This document shows, in pieces, positions 36,607 to 50,226 of a stretch of 64,000 nt of DNA. Below the pieces are notes generated by a model, which was given only the letters and a program-made list of their open reading frames with translations, was not told where the DNA came from and made no database searches. This stretch comes from Neospora caninum Liverpool (taxonomy: Eukaryota; Apicomplexa; Conoidasida; Eucoccidiorida; Sarcocystidae): positions 744,001 through 808,000 of the forward strand of contig NC_018389.1 of NCBI RefSeq assembly GCF_000208865.1, in the 5' to 3' direction. Numbering within the stretch: position 1 is the stretch's first letter; every line of letters starts with the position of its first letter. The translations under genes were made by a program, and so were the position numbers.

Positions 36607-39600
36607 GTGCCCTCAACACGGCCGAAATCTGCCTTTCCTGGCTCCTACCCCGTTCGGCGAAATACCGGAAGTGAACGCCCGATGCATGTGGATCGCCCCG
36701 CGCGATGGCGGTGACGGGCGTCTGAGGTGAACCCCATCGTACGCTACTTAAGATCTTCGTAGTCAGTCTGCTCTAGCCGCTGGAACAACACACGAGAGCG
36801 CCTGGCCTCGCGACGAGGCGGCTGCCGCTTTCTAGGTTCGAGTGCCTAACCAAGCGCCGAGTTAGATCAAGGCCCCGGACCTCGGCGTCGGTTCAGAAAC
36901 GGTTTCCGACGACCTGGTCTGAATGTCAGAACGCAGTGCAAACAGTGGGCCTTGGGACGCGCTCTACCGGTGGCGACGCGTGGTCTGCAGTGGAACCAAA
37001 AACAAAAGGCGCTCAGCGGCGATGCAGACGACTAGGCTTTCTCGATCCAACACACTGCTAACATGAAGCTATACACGGACGCGTTCCGTTCCTGGAGGCT
37101 GCAACTCGACCTCCCACTCCTGCTCCATGGTATTCTCCTGGGTAACCAGGTCCACGCTGTGACTACACGCAATCATAATTACGCTTGGCACCAGCTGCAA
37201 AAGAATCGTTATTGCTCTGGGGCCCGAGCGAGGTTCGGATATTTGCGCCTTTTTTGTAAAAGGCTGCGCCTGGTGTCTCGACGAGCATGCGCCGCCGGGA
37301 CTCTACCACCGGTCGCGTAAACGAGATACCTGTTACTTGACCACTCTTCTCGAACCGTTTCCCCTGATTTTTTACTTCCGAGTTTCTCTTTATGACGGAG
37401 GAAAGAGAGCCAAGAACTGCACAGCGGTTTTTTTGTGCTTCCTGCAAAGAGAGGGGCCAGCGCAAAGTGGCAGCGCGCCGCAGTGCATGCAGCTGCTTGG
37501 AAATCCAGACTCTTCTTCCCAGCGAACTCGAAACTGCCTAGAAACATTCCTCCAGTGCCTCAGCTTGCAACGGTCCTTCTGTTCCCTCGAGTCTCCTTGG
37601 CATCTCGTCTTTGTGTTTTCCCGCCTTCCGCCGTGTCGTCCCCGCCACCCTTCTTTCTCTCAACTACTCTGACGTCATTTTGTGTCCGCGTCGAGACTGT
37701 CCGCTTGGCAACACACGGCATTTAAAGTCTCGTCAATTCTCTCACTCCCCGCCGGCAGAGAAACCTGTCAGTAACTGAATGTCCGTCTTTCTGCGTTGAG
37801 TCCCAGGTGCGGGTTTTGCATCGTAAGCGTTTGACAGGTGCGTCGCTCGCGATTCTCTCCTCCCCTGGCTGGCCCTCGACTTGCGCTCTGCGAGGCGTCG
37901 GACCCGTTTCAACATGCTCGCCGGTGTCAAAGCAGAGAAATGCGCGTCTGCACTGGCCTCAGAGTCGCTATCTGCCGAATTCGCCCAGTGTGTCGTCAGC
38001 CTGTGCTTGTTTTTCGAAGTTTGTCGCACGCGTTTTCGTGTTACCTGCGTTGCAGGTGGTGATCCGACAATCAGTCGCCGAAGAAAAATGACCGACGCTT
38101 CACACCAGTTCTTTGTCACTTTACGAAGAGTTGTTGGTCAAAGGTGAAACAAAGTGTGCGTCAGCACATGTGCGCCGTACTCTTCCACTCTGCATGTTTT
38201 TGTTTCCAACCCTCTCCTGTCCGTTTTTCGCTTTTGAAATCACTTGTCCCTTGACTCAGTTCTTTCGCCGCCGTTACACACACGACAGCCCCCCACGTTG
38301 GTCAGGAACTCGCGTTTTTCCCCTTTCCTCGCCTTCTCCCCTCTCACAACCCCGTTCTATCTTCTCCCTCCCGTTTTCTCTGGCAGCCTGCTCCGACTGC
38401 CTCAGGATTGCCATCCCTCGTTCCGTTCTCTCGGTCTGTTTGAGGCTGCAGAGTCGATTGCGGCGACCCTGCCTCGCCTTCCGCTCTGAGAAATGCTGCT
38501 CGGCTATCGCCTGCATGCACGCGGCTGTCAGGTGTATCCACTGCCCATGCTCGCCCGAAGGGACACAGGCCCCTGCGGCTCCACGGGTTGTGCCTACCCC
38601 TGTCGACTGTCGCCAAACGGTACGCGATTTGGTCCTTTCCTCTGAGAGAAGTTCCCCCTCGGAAGCGGAAACCAACCGCCGAGGGAAACGGCCTGCGAGG
38701 AAGACAGAGAACGGGAGGAACGTGGGCGCTGGGAACAAAACTGCACCAGAGAGGCCGAACGGAGGAAACAGAGAACCCAGGCAGGCAGCGCGGAACGGGG
38801 ACAGAAGCAGGGCTCAGAGGGCGAGAGGCCGAGAGGCGGAAGGACCAAGAGGGAAGGAAGAGACACGAGGCGGCAGGCGTGCGAGTGGGCGGTGTCAAGG
38901 CGCGGGTCCGTTGTAGGCCCCGGGACGGGAGCGAGGATTCCCGTGGCACGACGCCCACAGCCAGGTGTTTCGGAGGGAGAGAGACGAATCCCTGTTATTT
39001 GCCAGTGCAAACCTGGCAGTGGCAACGGAATTTAGACAGGGAATTGAGACGCTTGAAGAACAGTGGGTTGAACGCTGGCCGGGGGGGCATGGAGCGAAGC
39101 CCCAGCTCGTCTGTCGGTTTTTTCGTCGAGCTCTTCCTTTCGGTATATGGACGAGAGTGCCGGACTCGGCGAGAAAGCAGCTGGATAGCCAGAGTCTCTG
39201 TGCACGTTTTCTGTTTTCCTCTACTCGCGCCTTTTCTCCATTCTTTCCCTGTCTTGCGTTTCGTTTCGCCGTTTTCAGAAAGGTAGCGCTTTGTGAAGAG
39301 AGGCAGAGGGCGAGAAGCGTCGTTTGTGTGTTCGGCGCCCGACGACATAACGACAAAACTTCTCGCCCCTCTCTCCCATGCCGTCTGTGGGCCTCTGAGT
39401 TGGCGGGCCAGCCGTCTGCTGTCTCGCTGGTCTTCCCGATTGTTGTATAGATACCAGGTTTTTGGCAGGTGACTGTTTGCCTCCTTTGCTATCTGAGTTC
39501 TCAACTAACAGCCTGCCTATGCTTGCCGCTGCCACGCGCGTGCCTGCGTCTCTACCCCAAAGGCGTGTGCGTTTGAGAGCCTCTCTCGCATCGGCCTGTA

Positions 39601-39852
39601 TACAAGGCCGTCTCGCCAACAGCGCTCTTGTTTTCGTCTTCCCCGAACACTGCCCGAAACGGTGCCTGCAATATTCGGTTTTTGCCTGGCTTGCACCGGA
39701 AACCCTGTGGGACCTCGCGCGAGTTCCCACTCCGTTTGTATGTAGAAGTCTGCATTCCTGTTTCTCGTTCTCCTCGCCCTATCTAGCGTGCCTCGCGTGT
39801 GTCCAATTATGCATGCGCACAAAGAATAGCGGCCCTCCAGCACTGTTCCACC
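36607..39852. promoter_or_regulatory. Intergenic region upstream of the GCN2-like gene
   Basis: No gene with recognisable motifs. The part from 38170 to 38500 is CT-rich and 38640 to 38900 is purine-rich on the plus strand. The right end is probably the promoter and leader of the GCN2-like gene. Open frames on both strands near 37742-38150 look weakly coding but conflict with each other. Confidence 0.4.
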
Positions 39853-42800
39853 ATGCGAATCGGCACAGACGCGACAGGCGGTGGAACGGGAGTGGAGAGT
39901 GAAGACAACGGCAGCGATGGACCTTCATGGACCCTCGTGGCTTCGAAGCGACGGGGATATCCCCGGACGCCTCGTGGCGCAGGTCCCGCGTCTGCGGTCT
40001 TGTCGCGTTCGTCGCGCCCCGGGCATTCGTCGGCCGCTCGGCGTCGTCCTGAGCAGGGGCGAAGCGATCGGCCGCTACGTCCCCGTCGCCCCCCCCGGAC
40101 GGAAGCGCCGCACCTCGGTTCACCTCCGACTCCTTCCTCTGCTGCCGCGGTGGGCGCGGGGCCCGCCGAGGGCGGGGTGCGTCGCGGCGCGGGCGACACG
40201 AACGAGCAGACCGGGAAACTGCGAGAACCTGTCAAAGAGCACTGGCCCGAGCTGGGCGTCGTGGCTCAAGCTGGAGCCTGGGGCGAGCGAGCGCCGCAGC
40301 GGACGACCGCCAGTTGGGCGACAGTCGCAGCAGGGTGCCGGGGAGACGCTCGGGCCCCGCCGGGGCAGGCAATGCGGGCCTGTCCCTCGAGGCCCGTAGG
40401 GCGCGAGGCGCCCCGACCAGGCCTGGCTAGGGGCCCAGTCCAAGGCGCGTGGCAGCCGCCTGATGAGACTGCTCCCCGCAGCGTTTTGCCGAAGGCGAGC
40501 ATGCCGCCAGCGAGTTCTGCAGGCCAGGAGAGCAGCCGAGAAGGCCTGGCTCGCTCGAACCAGCCCCAGGCCCCGAGGGCTCTCGGCCCCGCTGTGTCCG
40601 TTTGCGTGGGCATGGGGCGGGGCGCCAGGGGCTGGGGGGTACCCCCAGAGCCGGGGGGCGAGACGCGAGGTGGCCATCGAGGTGCGGGAGACGGCGAGGG
40701 ACGCATGCAGAGCTGCAGCGAGGAGCCTAAACGCGAGACAGCGGGCGCAAGCGAAGCAACCGAACCGAAACCGCACACTGACGCGACTGCCGCGTCGACG
40801 GCGCGGCCAGTACCTACAGAGACGAAAGAGAAGGCACCGGAGCTTCGGGACCCGAAGCGGGGAGACGCAGCTGCGAAGCGAGGGCAGGCGAGGAAAGGCG
40901 ATGCGAGGAAAAGAGAGACGGAGGAGGCGCGGCTCCAGGGAAAACCCAAGGAAGGAGCGCCGGGCGGGCCACACGACGACAGAGCCGGAGGGAATCGTAA
41001 GGGAGAGACGAAACGCCCGGAGGATGGTGCGTGCGCAGACGCGCCCGTGGAGGAGGACCCCAAGTCAGTATCGGGCAAGCGCCCCAAGGCTCACGTCGTT
41101 GAAGCGTCGAGTTCTGAAGCCGGCGTGCAGAGCCTTCCCTCCGTGTCTTCCTCGTCGCCTCCGCAGTCGCACCCTGCGCCCGACTCAACGTCCCTTGGTG
41201 TGTCCTCCACCGCGCTGCCACTGTTGCCTGGCTGTTGCACCAGAAGCTGTGCGGCCGAGAATCCTCCCGAGGACCCAGCGCCTCTCGCCGCACCTCGCAC
41301 GATGGCGGTGGGAGCGGCCCCCCGGGACTCTGAGAAGGCAGATGTATGTACACCCCAGGAAGGAGCATCTCGAGAGGAGCGGGAGACGGAGGCGGGTCAC
41401 GCGCAGCCGTCGTCTTGTGAGCGGCGCCGTCGAGAGGCGAGCACGGCCCCTGATGAGAGAAGAGCGGAGGGAGCGAGGGTGCACGGGAAGGCAGGGACGA
41501 AGCCTGAGACGAAGGGGGCTGCGTCTGGGAAAGAGGCAACGTCAGCAGACGGGAGAGGCGACGCGGGCGCGAGTCAGGGCCAGAAAGGCAGAGACGGAGA
41601 CGGCTCTGCGAGGTCGGCGTCCGAAAGACCTAGCAAAGAGGCGACGCCGGCGCAGGGCGAATCGCAGAAGGCCCGCGGAGGCCGAAATGCAGACGAGCAG
41701 GAGGCGCATGCGGCCCCAGATCGACAGAACGAAGAAACCAATCGAAGTCAAGACCACAGGGCGCGGGAGTCTCGCTTCAAATGCCAGTGCAAACAGGGCG
41801 ACAGCGGAACCGAGGAACAAGGGGAAGATGAAGTGCGAGCTATGGATGCCATGTACACTCCCGTTAAGATCCTCCAGCCCGGGTAAGTCTTCGCGTTGAG
41901 GGTTGCCAGTTTTTTTGCCTGGTTTAACGTCGCAAGGCTGAGGGCGACGCGCCACAGCGGCCAGCAGGTTCTGGCCTGTCGCCTCGTGCTTTCCTCTGTG
42001 TACCGTTTTTCCCTCACTCTCTCGTCGTGTCTGTGCCCGGTGCACTCGGCTCGACAGGGGTTGTATCTCGCTTTGGAGTGTACCGCAAACACAGCGCGAC
42101 AGACTCCACTCTCGTCGTTCCTTCTTGAATGCTGACGGCTGCCCCCGTTTCCTTTTTCTTCGCACGACAGCCCAAGCAAGACCGAACATTGCGCTCCGTC
42201 TTTCCTTCGCGCCCGACTTCTTTGTGAATCTGGCGATTGCCCGGGCGAGCGGGCGACGCCTCCAGATGAATTGTGCGCCCAGAGGCACGCCCGTCCGCGG
42301 CTCCTCTCCGTGGTCCTGAAAGGTGTCTCTCCATTTCTCACGCTGCTCCACTCAGTTGCCTCTTCGTTTCCTCTGTATGCGCAGCTTCTTGTCGTCCGCG
42401 TTTCTCGCGGAGCTCCACGACCCCTTGCTTGACTTCTTTCCGCCCTCGCCCCACGCGCCGCTGTCGTCTACGGAAGAGCTCGGCAGTCCCTCAAGCGAGA
42501 CAGGGGTGGAGCCCAGTGCGGGGAAGAAGGACGACGCCGTCCTCGTCCTCCCGACAGAGTTTCTTTCAGGCAAGAAGCTGCCGGTGTCGCCTGCGCTGCA
42601 GAGTCGCCTCGGGCGCCCTGCAGTGTCGTCTCAAGCACAGGCTCAAGCGGCGAAGGCCGAGCACGCGGTGATCTTCAACCTCCGAAGATGTCCCTGGATC
42701 ATCACTCTCAGCGTCTCAGGGTCAGGGTTCTGCGCACTCTCTGCCGACGAAAGCGAAGCTGAAGAGCCAGAAGAGACCGAGAAAGAGCCGGCGAAGGTGC

Positions 42801-43541
42801 GCGGGCTCTCGAAAAGAAGGGCGGCGACGCCTCCGTCCTCTCCGGCTCCGTCGATGCGACCGCCGCCTTCTCCCGACCGCGCGCCCTCCGGCACGGGCTC
42901 CGCACGACTGCCTGAGGCGTCTGCTGGCGCCGCTCAGACGGCAGGGGGTGGCGACGCCGGGCGGCTTTCGCCCAGACAACGGAAGGCCCACGAGACGTGG
43001 ACAGCCACGCCACATGCACGGGACCCGCTGTCTCATTCGTCTCTCTCCACGGCTGCAGACTTCCCGTCCGTCGACGCGTCTCTGTCCTCGCGGCCCCTGT
43101 CTCCTTCCTCGTGTCCCTCTGTCCCTGCCTCGTCCTCTGCCTCGCGGTCCCCTGTCTCCTCGCCCGCGCCGGACGGGCCTCCGGCGTCGTGCCTTGCAGC
43201 CCAAGAGACGCGAGGGCCCAGGGACCCAGAAATCCCCCGGCCGAGGTGTCAGCTCTGTCTGGGCGACTGCGATGTCGAGTGCGTCCGCTATCTCTTCAGA
43301 GTCTTGAGTGAGACGCAGCAGGCCTTCTTCGCAATCGTCGATGTGCTGCTGCCTCGGAACTACCCTGCGGCTCCGCCGTACGTCGCAGTGGGCCTCTCCG
43401 CCGCCGTGCCTCGGAAAGAACTCGAGCAGCTTCGAAACAGTCTAAGAGAAGAATACGAAGCATCCAGGTAACGCTCCCGCCTTGATCATATTCTCATCCA
43501 GCGGGCTGTCCACCACCACACGTGTCTGCGTACATCTCAGC

Positions 43542-43575
<34 letters not shown>

Positions 43576-46500
43576 GTATATATATGTATGTATATATGTA
43601 TATATATGTATATATATGTATATATATGTGTATATATGCCTGGATACTTGTGGCTTTCCGCCGAGCGAGGCAAGTCGATTGCAGTCCTGGTCCTGTGTAA
43701 GATTGTAGGTGTGTGGCAGCCCTCGGGAAAGGTGCGCTTTAGTGTGTTCTACACGTCGATGCTTCCACGCGTGTGCCCCGGCAGCCACGCTACTTTTTTT
43801 GGCCCTGGCGCGTTTGTCGCCTCTAAATCGGTGTATATACGGATCCCTTCGCCGCACCGCTCGCCGGGTCGTCCCATTTTTCTCTTCCCCTCTGTCGCTC
43901 CCTGGCCCCTGTCCGGCTTACGTTATGAGCGCGTTTTGCCGTCTCTGTCTCTGCGCCTCCAGGGGTGAGGTGGTCCTCTACCGGCTCTGTCTCCAGCTCC
44001 AGTCGTTCATGGCTGAGCTGTCGAGCACACTCTGCTTCAGCAACTTGTGGGAAGAAATGCACTTCAAGGAGCGACAAAGACGGCACTTTCTTCTTCGCGA
44101 GCAACACATGATCCACCGGAACATGAAGGCACGCCAGGGCCTTCTTTCGCACCCCTTCGGGCCTTCCGGCCTTGTGCAGGACGGTCAGAGTCGTCGCGGC
44201 TTCCCGTTCTCCTCTCGCGCTAACCCACGGCTGCTGTATGGGCACGGTTCCAGCGCCTCGCTCACCGAAAGCTGCGACGGGGTCCTGGACGGGGACCATC
44301 CCGGGAACGAAAGCCCGGTGCCGGGGCACGGAGGCCCCTTCCTTGGAGCCCACGGCTCCAACGGCGACCTTTCGACCGCGGTCGGAGGGAGTGCGCCGGG
44401 CCGGAGGGTTTCCAGAGACGACGAACGCGGGGGCGGCCTCGCCGCGAGCACCGGGACTGCGCATGGGAACCAGTTTGGAGGACGCCTCGCCGCCCTAGAT
44501 CGCTTCGGAGAACGGAGAGGAGAAAACGCGTTCACCTTCCAAGCCGCTGTCAAGGCGCGCATGCGCCAAGTCCTCGACGACAGGAGACAGGAGTTGTTCG
44601 ACAAAGAGTAAGCGTTTTGCCTGTCAGAAGGCTGCATTCCAATCGGTTGAATCGCTGCCTCGCGAGTGTGTCTAGGCAGCCCTTCCCCGATCGTTCAAGA
44701 AAGGTGGAAGACGTGGGTCGCTCCCAGAAACACGGCCAACCACAGTGCGGCACAGACAGTACGAAACGCGACGGGAGCAGCACGGGTTTGTGAGACTGGC
44801 CTCTCCGTTTCGCAGAGGCGATGCTCACTGCCTGGCTCTTTCGGCGAGCTCTGCCTTCGGGCAGACGCACGCGCGCGCCACCAACGGAGGGTCGGTGCGA
44901 ATCCGCCGCCGCCACCGAGAGCAAGCAAAACCCTCCAGCGGCTGCGGTAGAGCATGAGAGGGATTTCGTTTCTCCTTGGAGTTCGCGGGTCTTCAGTATA
45001 TAACACACCTTTTATCATTTCCTGTGTTTAAACCAAGCGTGTCTCGCTTTGAGTCTCTACACTCCGCGCCCACGATTCAGGGAAGACTCGGTAGTGTTTC
45101 CTCTGAGCACACGAAGCTGAGTTGGAACGGCTCCTGTAAGGACCGATTCGCTTGGTGGGGGTTCGGCGTTTTCGCTTCTTTTGTGGCCTTGGGCTGTGCA
45201 TGCGTGCCTCACATCCTGCGACACAAAAACGGTTGCTGTCCACCTGTGGTCATGCGGCGGCGTCTTTTTCCCTCTCGATCAGATCTTCGCTGCTCTACTC
45301 GCGGAAGGTTGGTTGGGCTGCCGACGACGAGAGCGCGTTCTACTGGGACGACGAGGACGACGAGGACGAGTCTGTGGGCCTTGACCACGAAGATGACATT
45401 GTCGACATTCAGGTACGACCCGCGTGTGTGTCGGCCGTTCTGGTGTCCTCCCTGTGTCCTGTTCATCACCTTTCGACTGTCCATCATACCGCTCTTCGCG
45501 TTTCCCCGGCACTTTCGCCGTTGCTCTGCGCCGAGGCAGCTCCGCACTGTCCAGCTCACACGTAGCCTCTCCGTGGAGGCGTCTCGCCCGTGCGCGGCCC
45601 TTACCCCGGCTGTGTGGTGTCCCTTTTCCCTGTCCCGTGATGCGCCGCTTCTCCTTCAGTCGAGCTTCTACGCTTCCTCGCCATCGCAGTCGCGGCGGCG
45701 GACTCCGCACCGGCACTGGGTCTCTCAGTTCCGTCGCTGTCGCTCGGCCGCCACGGCCCAGCCGTCTCCGCCTCCCGACGCATCTGGGCTCCATTCGGCA
45801 GACGCAGATCCTTCGGATGGTTCGAGAGGCAAGCACCGACGCGAGGCGCCGCCGACATTGCAGGCCCCGCCGGGCGCTGCTTCGGAGGCCCGCGGAGACA
45901 CCCAAAAAACCACGCGCCTGAAGCGCGAGCGGCCGCAAACGAACTCAGCCCGGACTGGTCCCTCGACTTCCGCCGAAACGCAGGAGGCAAAGACAACACA
46001 CGACGGTGGAGCCCAGACCGCTTCGGGCGCGTTGGGCTCCACCGAGGAGGCCCGCGAAGGCGCCGCGGCGGGCCCGAGTCCCTCGGGCGGAGACAGTCCG
46101 GAGACCGGGGCGCCTGCCAATGGTTTGGTGCCGGAGAGCGCGGCAGCAGCTGGGGGCTCGAGTAGCGGCCGAGGCGGAAGCAGGAGCCGGAGGGGAGGCA
46201 GTTTGCGGTCGCTTCTCCTCAGCTCGCAGAGAACAACGAGGTACCAACGCGATTTCATTCAGCTCGAGGTGAGAACGGAGGCGAGCTGACGGGGAAGGAA
46301 ACGCATGCGAGGAGTGAGAGGGGAACCGCGCCTTGGGGTGGGGGGGGGGTCTTGGTTTCCCCCGGGTTGCCGCCTGTCGTATTCCTGTGACGCTTCCGTG
46401 TTTTTTCTGGATTCGGGTTCACCGTCTTGCTGCTTAGTGTGTGTGTGTGTCTTCCTCTAGTAACGTGTTACCGACTCTGGGCGTTGTCCGTCCTACCCGC

Positions 46501-49500
46501 TTTGCACTGCTTCTCTCTGTCTGTACACTCTACTGTCGGCCCTCGTGCCTGGTCCCTTTCGATGTTCTTCTACCATATGCACTCCTCTCTCCCGGCTCTC
46601 GCCTTCTTCCTGCTCTCGCCTTCTTCCTGCTCTCGCCTTCTCCCGGCTCTCGCCTTCTCCCGGCTCTCGCCTTCTTCCTGCTCTTTTCGCTGCTCTTTTT
46701 TCTCCATTTCCTGTTGAGGCCTCCCGGCCTCCCCCCGCTAAATATTTTCCGGCCTGACGTGCGGGTGCGTCAGGTCCTCGGCGTTCGAGACCACTATCGG
46801 ATTGCGCTGGTGTACCACATAATCGACAAGCACAAATACATCGTGAAACAGGTTTTCATTCCCTGCGGCCCCGTCTCGCCGCTGGCGCGGCAGGCGCCGG
46901 CTGGGAGCGAAGGCCAGAGAAGGCGAAAGCAGCTACAAGGTTTAGAACTCGTCGAAAGCGCCCTCCAGCAAGTCACGCTCCTCTGCGCCCTACAACACCC
47001 GGTCAGTCCACACTCAGAAGGCCTGCTCATCCCCTCGTTTTTGCACAAAGGACATCTGTCCATATGCATGCGCATATGCCTCTAGGCTCTATTTCTGCTT
47101 GGCAAGCAGCGTCATGTAGTCACTTCCAAATCCATCGATGTGGAATGCACTAGGATTTATTTGTGCATGTTTGTGCGTAGATGCGTGTGGGCAAACACAT
47201 GGGTGGTCCCTTCGAACGGTGCATGGTGTTATCTGTGCGTTCTTCACTTTGGATTCACCGGCCGGCGTCTCTGTGGGCCCGTCGTTGGTTTCGGCGTATG
47301 CGTGGTCAGATGTGTGCATGTGTGGATTTCTGGACAGTTTCGCTTTGCCTCGCGATTCGCCCCACGGTGAGTTTCCGGAGATTTGTGTCGGCTTTTGGTG
47401 TCCGGTGTGCCTGTGCCTCGCAGTACATTATGCGCTATCACCAAGCGTGGACGCAATACCACGCCACATCGTCGCCTCTCGTAACGAACAGCCAGGGCGG
47501 GGCTCCAGACGACCTGGCCTTGGCCGACTCTCGAGGCGACCCAGAGCCGGAAGTCGACGTGGAACGCGAGGAGCCGTGCATCGGCGTGTACATTCAAATG
47601 GAATTCTGCGAACGAAGCCTCGAAGACGAAATCGAGAAGCGAACGGTTCTCCACTGGGACTCCCAACAAATCTGGACCCTCTTCAGACAGGTGACTGCTG
47701 GAATGTGTTCTTTCTGTGGGTGTCGCGCGCCTTCGCTGCATCTATGCGTTCGACACGAGAGCACTGTACTGGGAAATCGAGACCGCGATGCTGGGTTGCC
47801 TCTGCGCGCCTCGGGTCATCTCTGTCAGTGTCTCTACTCCCGATACACAGTTCCGTGTCCCACTCTCGCCGTCAAGTAAACGTCGGTCGGTGTGTGCGTT
47901 TGAGGGCGGTTCCGCGCGCGTCTGACAAGGTGTAGGGTTTAGGGTTGTCGCTGCGCTCGCGCCTTCGTGGCCTTTCCCATCTAGTGCTTGCGAGAGACAG
48001 AGGTCTGCTGCTCTCCCTCGCCTTGTCGCCGTCGTTCTCGGATCCCTTCTCTCTATCCTACCGTTCGCTTCTCCACACACACACAGGTCGAGGTTCTCGA
48101 GTGTCCCTGCACTGCGGCCGCCAGGCTTTGAGGGCCTCGCAGTGGGTTCAGAGACTCCGCAAAACTTTTCGCCCTTTAGATATGCCGGCTGGGTCTTTGC
48201 TGCTTGATAAACGCGCGCGGCTCATCTTGTCGGGCTGTCTGAGCGTTGAGGGCGCGCTGTTTTTGTCCCTCCCCCCGCGACGGTTCTCTTCGCTATCGCC
48301 AACTTTTTCTGCAGACGTTGGAAGCGCTGGTGTACATACACCGCAACCGGGTGTGCCACGTGTCTCTGAAGCCGTCCAACGTGTTTCTCGAGCCGGACGC
48401 CTACGGTTACAATGTCAAGGTAAGATGATTGTCGGAGGTCCCGCGTTCTCTCTCCCTTTTCGACTCCCCAGTTTGCTTTCCCCGCCGTCTCTCCCCGTTC
48501 CTTTTCCTTCTCTGGCGTTCCCCTTTCGCCTATCTTCCTTCGCACTGCCACCACGCAGCGTCGCCGTCCGCGGTCCTGCAGACGGGCCGCGTCTGTCTCC
48601 CGTCCGCTTGTTTTTCCGTTTCCCCTCCATTTGCCGGTGGCTTTTTCTCGTGCTGTGCGCCTCCCGTAGCTCGGCGATTTCGGCGTCACGTCTCTGTTCG
48701 ACATTGTGCACAACACGCACTCGCCGATTTCGCGCCTGTACACGGCGCCCGAGCTCCTGAGCACCGCCGACGGAAAGAGTTCTTCGCTGACCATGCGCGA
48801 CGCAGACAAGGCGGATATGTACTCCCTAGGGTGAGACAAAGGATCCGGAAGAAAAACCGAGAAGAGACCAAAACGGCTGTCGGACTGGGGAAAGCGGAAA
48901 GACCCGACATCCAGTCCGTGTCGGACCCAAGCGAAGGCTTCCAGGCGTTTGAGGGAGACGAAAACGCCCGCGAGGGGCTGACCGTGGTGACGTTCAATAT
49001 CCGATCCAAAATGACGTGTGCTTAAAACCTCCAGTTCACACTGTTGGTGTAGGACAAAAAGCGTGGAGGCACGCCAGAAGGAAAGGATTGTAAGGGAGTC
49101 GCAGTTGGATCATAAACATGCATCCCACAAATTCTGGACCAGCAAGCTACCTCTTTTTAACCGTCACGCTGGCCCGTCGGAGGGTGATTCCCTCCGCCGA
49201 AGAAGCAAAATGAGGAGCTAAAACGCCTTGCGAACCTGAAGATGGCGACACCGAGCGAGACGCGGCCGACGCGTGTCAGATCGCGCGAACATGAAGCGGC
49301 GGGGAAGGCACTTGCGCGAGGAGACGGAGAGCAGGAGGCGCGACGGAGACTTGACGCAGTGCAGTGGGGACAGTGTCGGCGGTTGACGAGCGGAGAGCGC
49401 GCAGTCAGCCAAAGAGAGAGTCTTTTGCGTCTCTCTCCGAGATGCGAGGAAAGGCCAGCTGGGCACGAAGACGCGTTTCTGTTGGACATCCTTTTTTCCG

Positions 49501-50183
49501 AAACGCAGCGCCTGTCTTTCGCATTTCGGGGGGGCCTCGGCCTCTTTGTTGCTTTTGCTGGCCTTTGGTGTTTCGGCTTCGCTTTCAGCGGCTCCCTTCT
49601 CGAGTGTCTCTCTGCGTTTCCTCTCAGCGTCTTGTTTGCGGAGATGTGGGGTCGGCACGAGATGTTTGGGCGCTCTTGCAGCCGCACCGAGTTCCTCACT
49701 TCTCTCGTCAAAGAGCGGAACCTCCAGCAGTTGAACGTTCCTTCTGCTGCAGTCAAAATCATCAAGTGAGACACGCACCGCCATGCTGCGAAAGGGGAGG
49801 GCTTGAAGCGCGAAACGCGATAACAGACACGAGTCGAGACCCGAACAGACGGCGAAACCAGAGCGGCAAGGTGTACCCCCTTCTCCGACTCGCGTGTGGC
49901 CTCAGCCTTTCCTTCGCCTTCACCTGCAGACATGCGCTCTCCCTTTTTTCCCTAGCTTCTCGTCTTTCAATCGCCTTCGTCTTCTCGCGTTCTTCGTCCG
50001 TGCCTCTCTGGGCTTCGTGCGTTCTCAGAGCCTGCGTCTCCTTTTCTTGCAGGCACGTGTGTGTCTCCAGCTAGCCCCTCTGTCCTGCTCCCTTTGCGTG
50101 TTGCGGCGCCACCTCGCCGACTCTACAGCCCCGTTTCTCCCTCATATATCTACATATATATCTACATATACATATATCTACAT

Positions 50184-50226
<43 letters not shown>

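Noticed and set aside
36825..36850. tRNA B-box-like sequence GGTTCGAGTGCC
   Set aside because: The flanking bases do not form a 5-bp T stem with a 7-base loop, and no matching acceptor stem was found.
40463..41899. 478-codon plus-strand frame
   Set aside because: It is an alternative frame of the disordered first exon of the GCN2-like gene; only the other frame leads into the RWD start and joins in phase.
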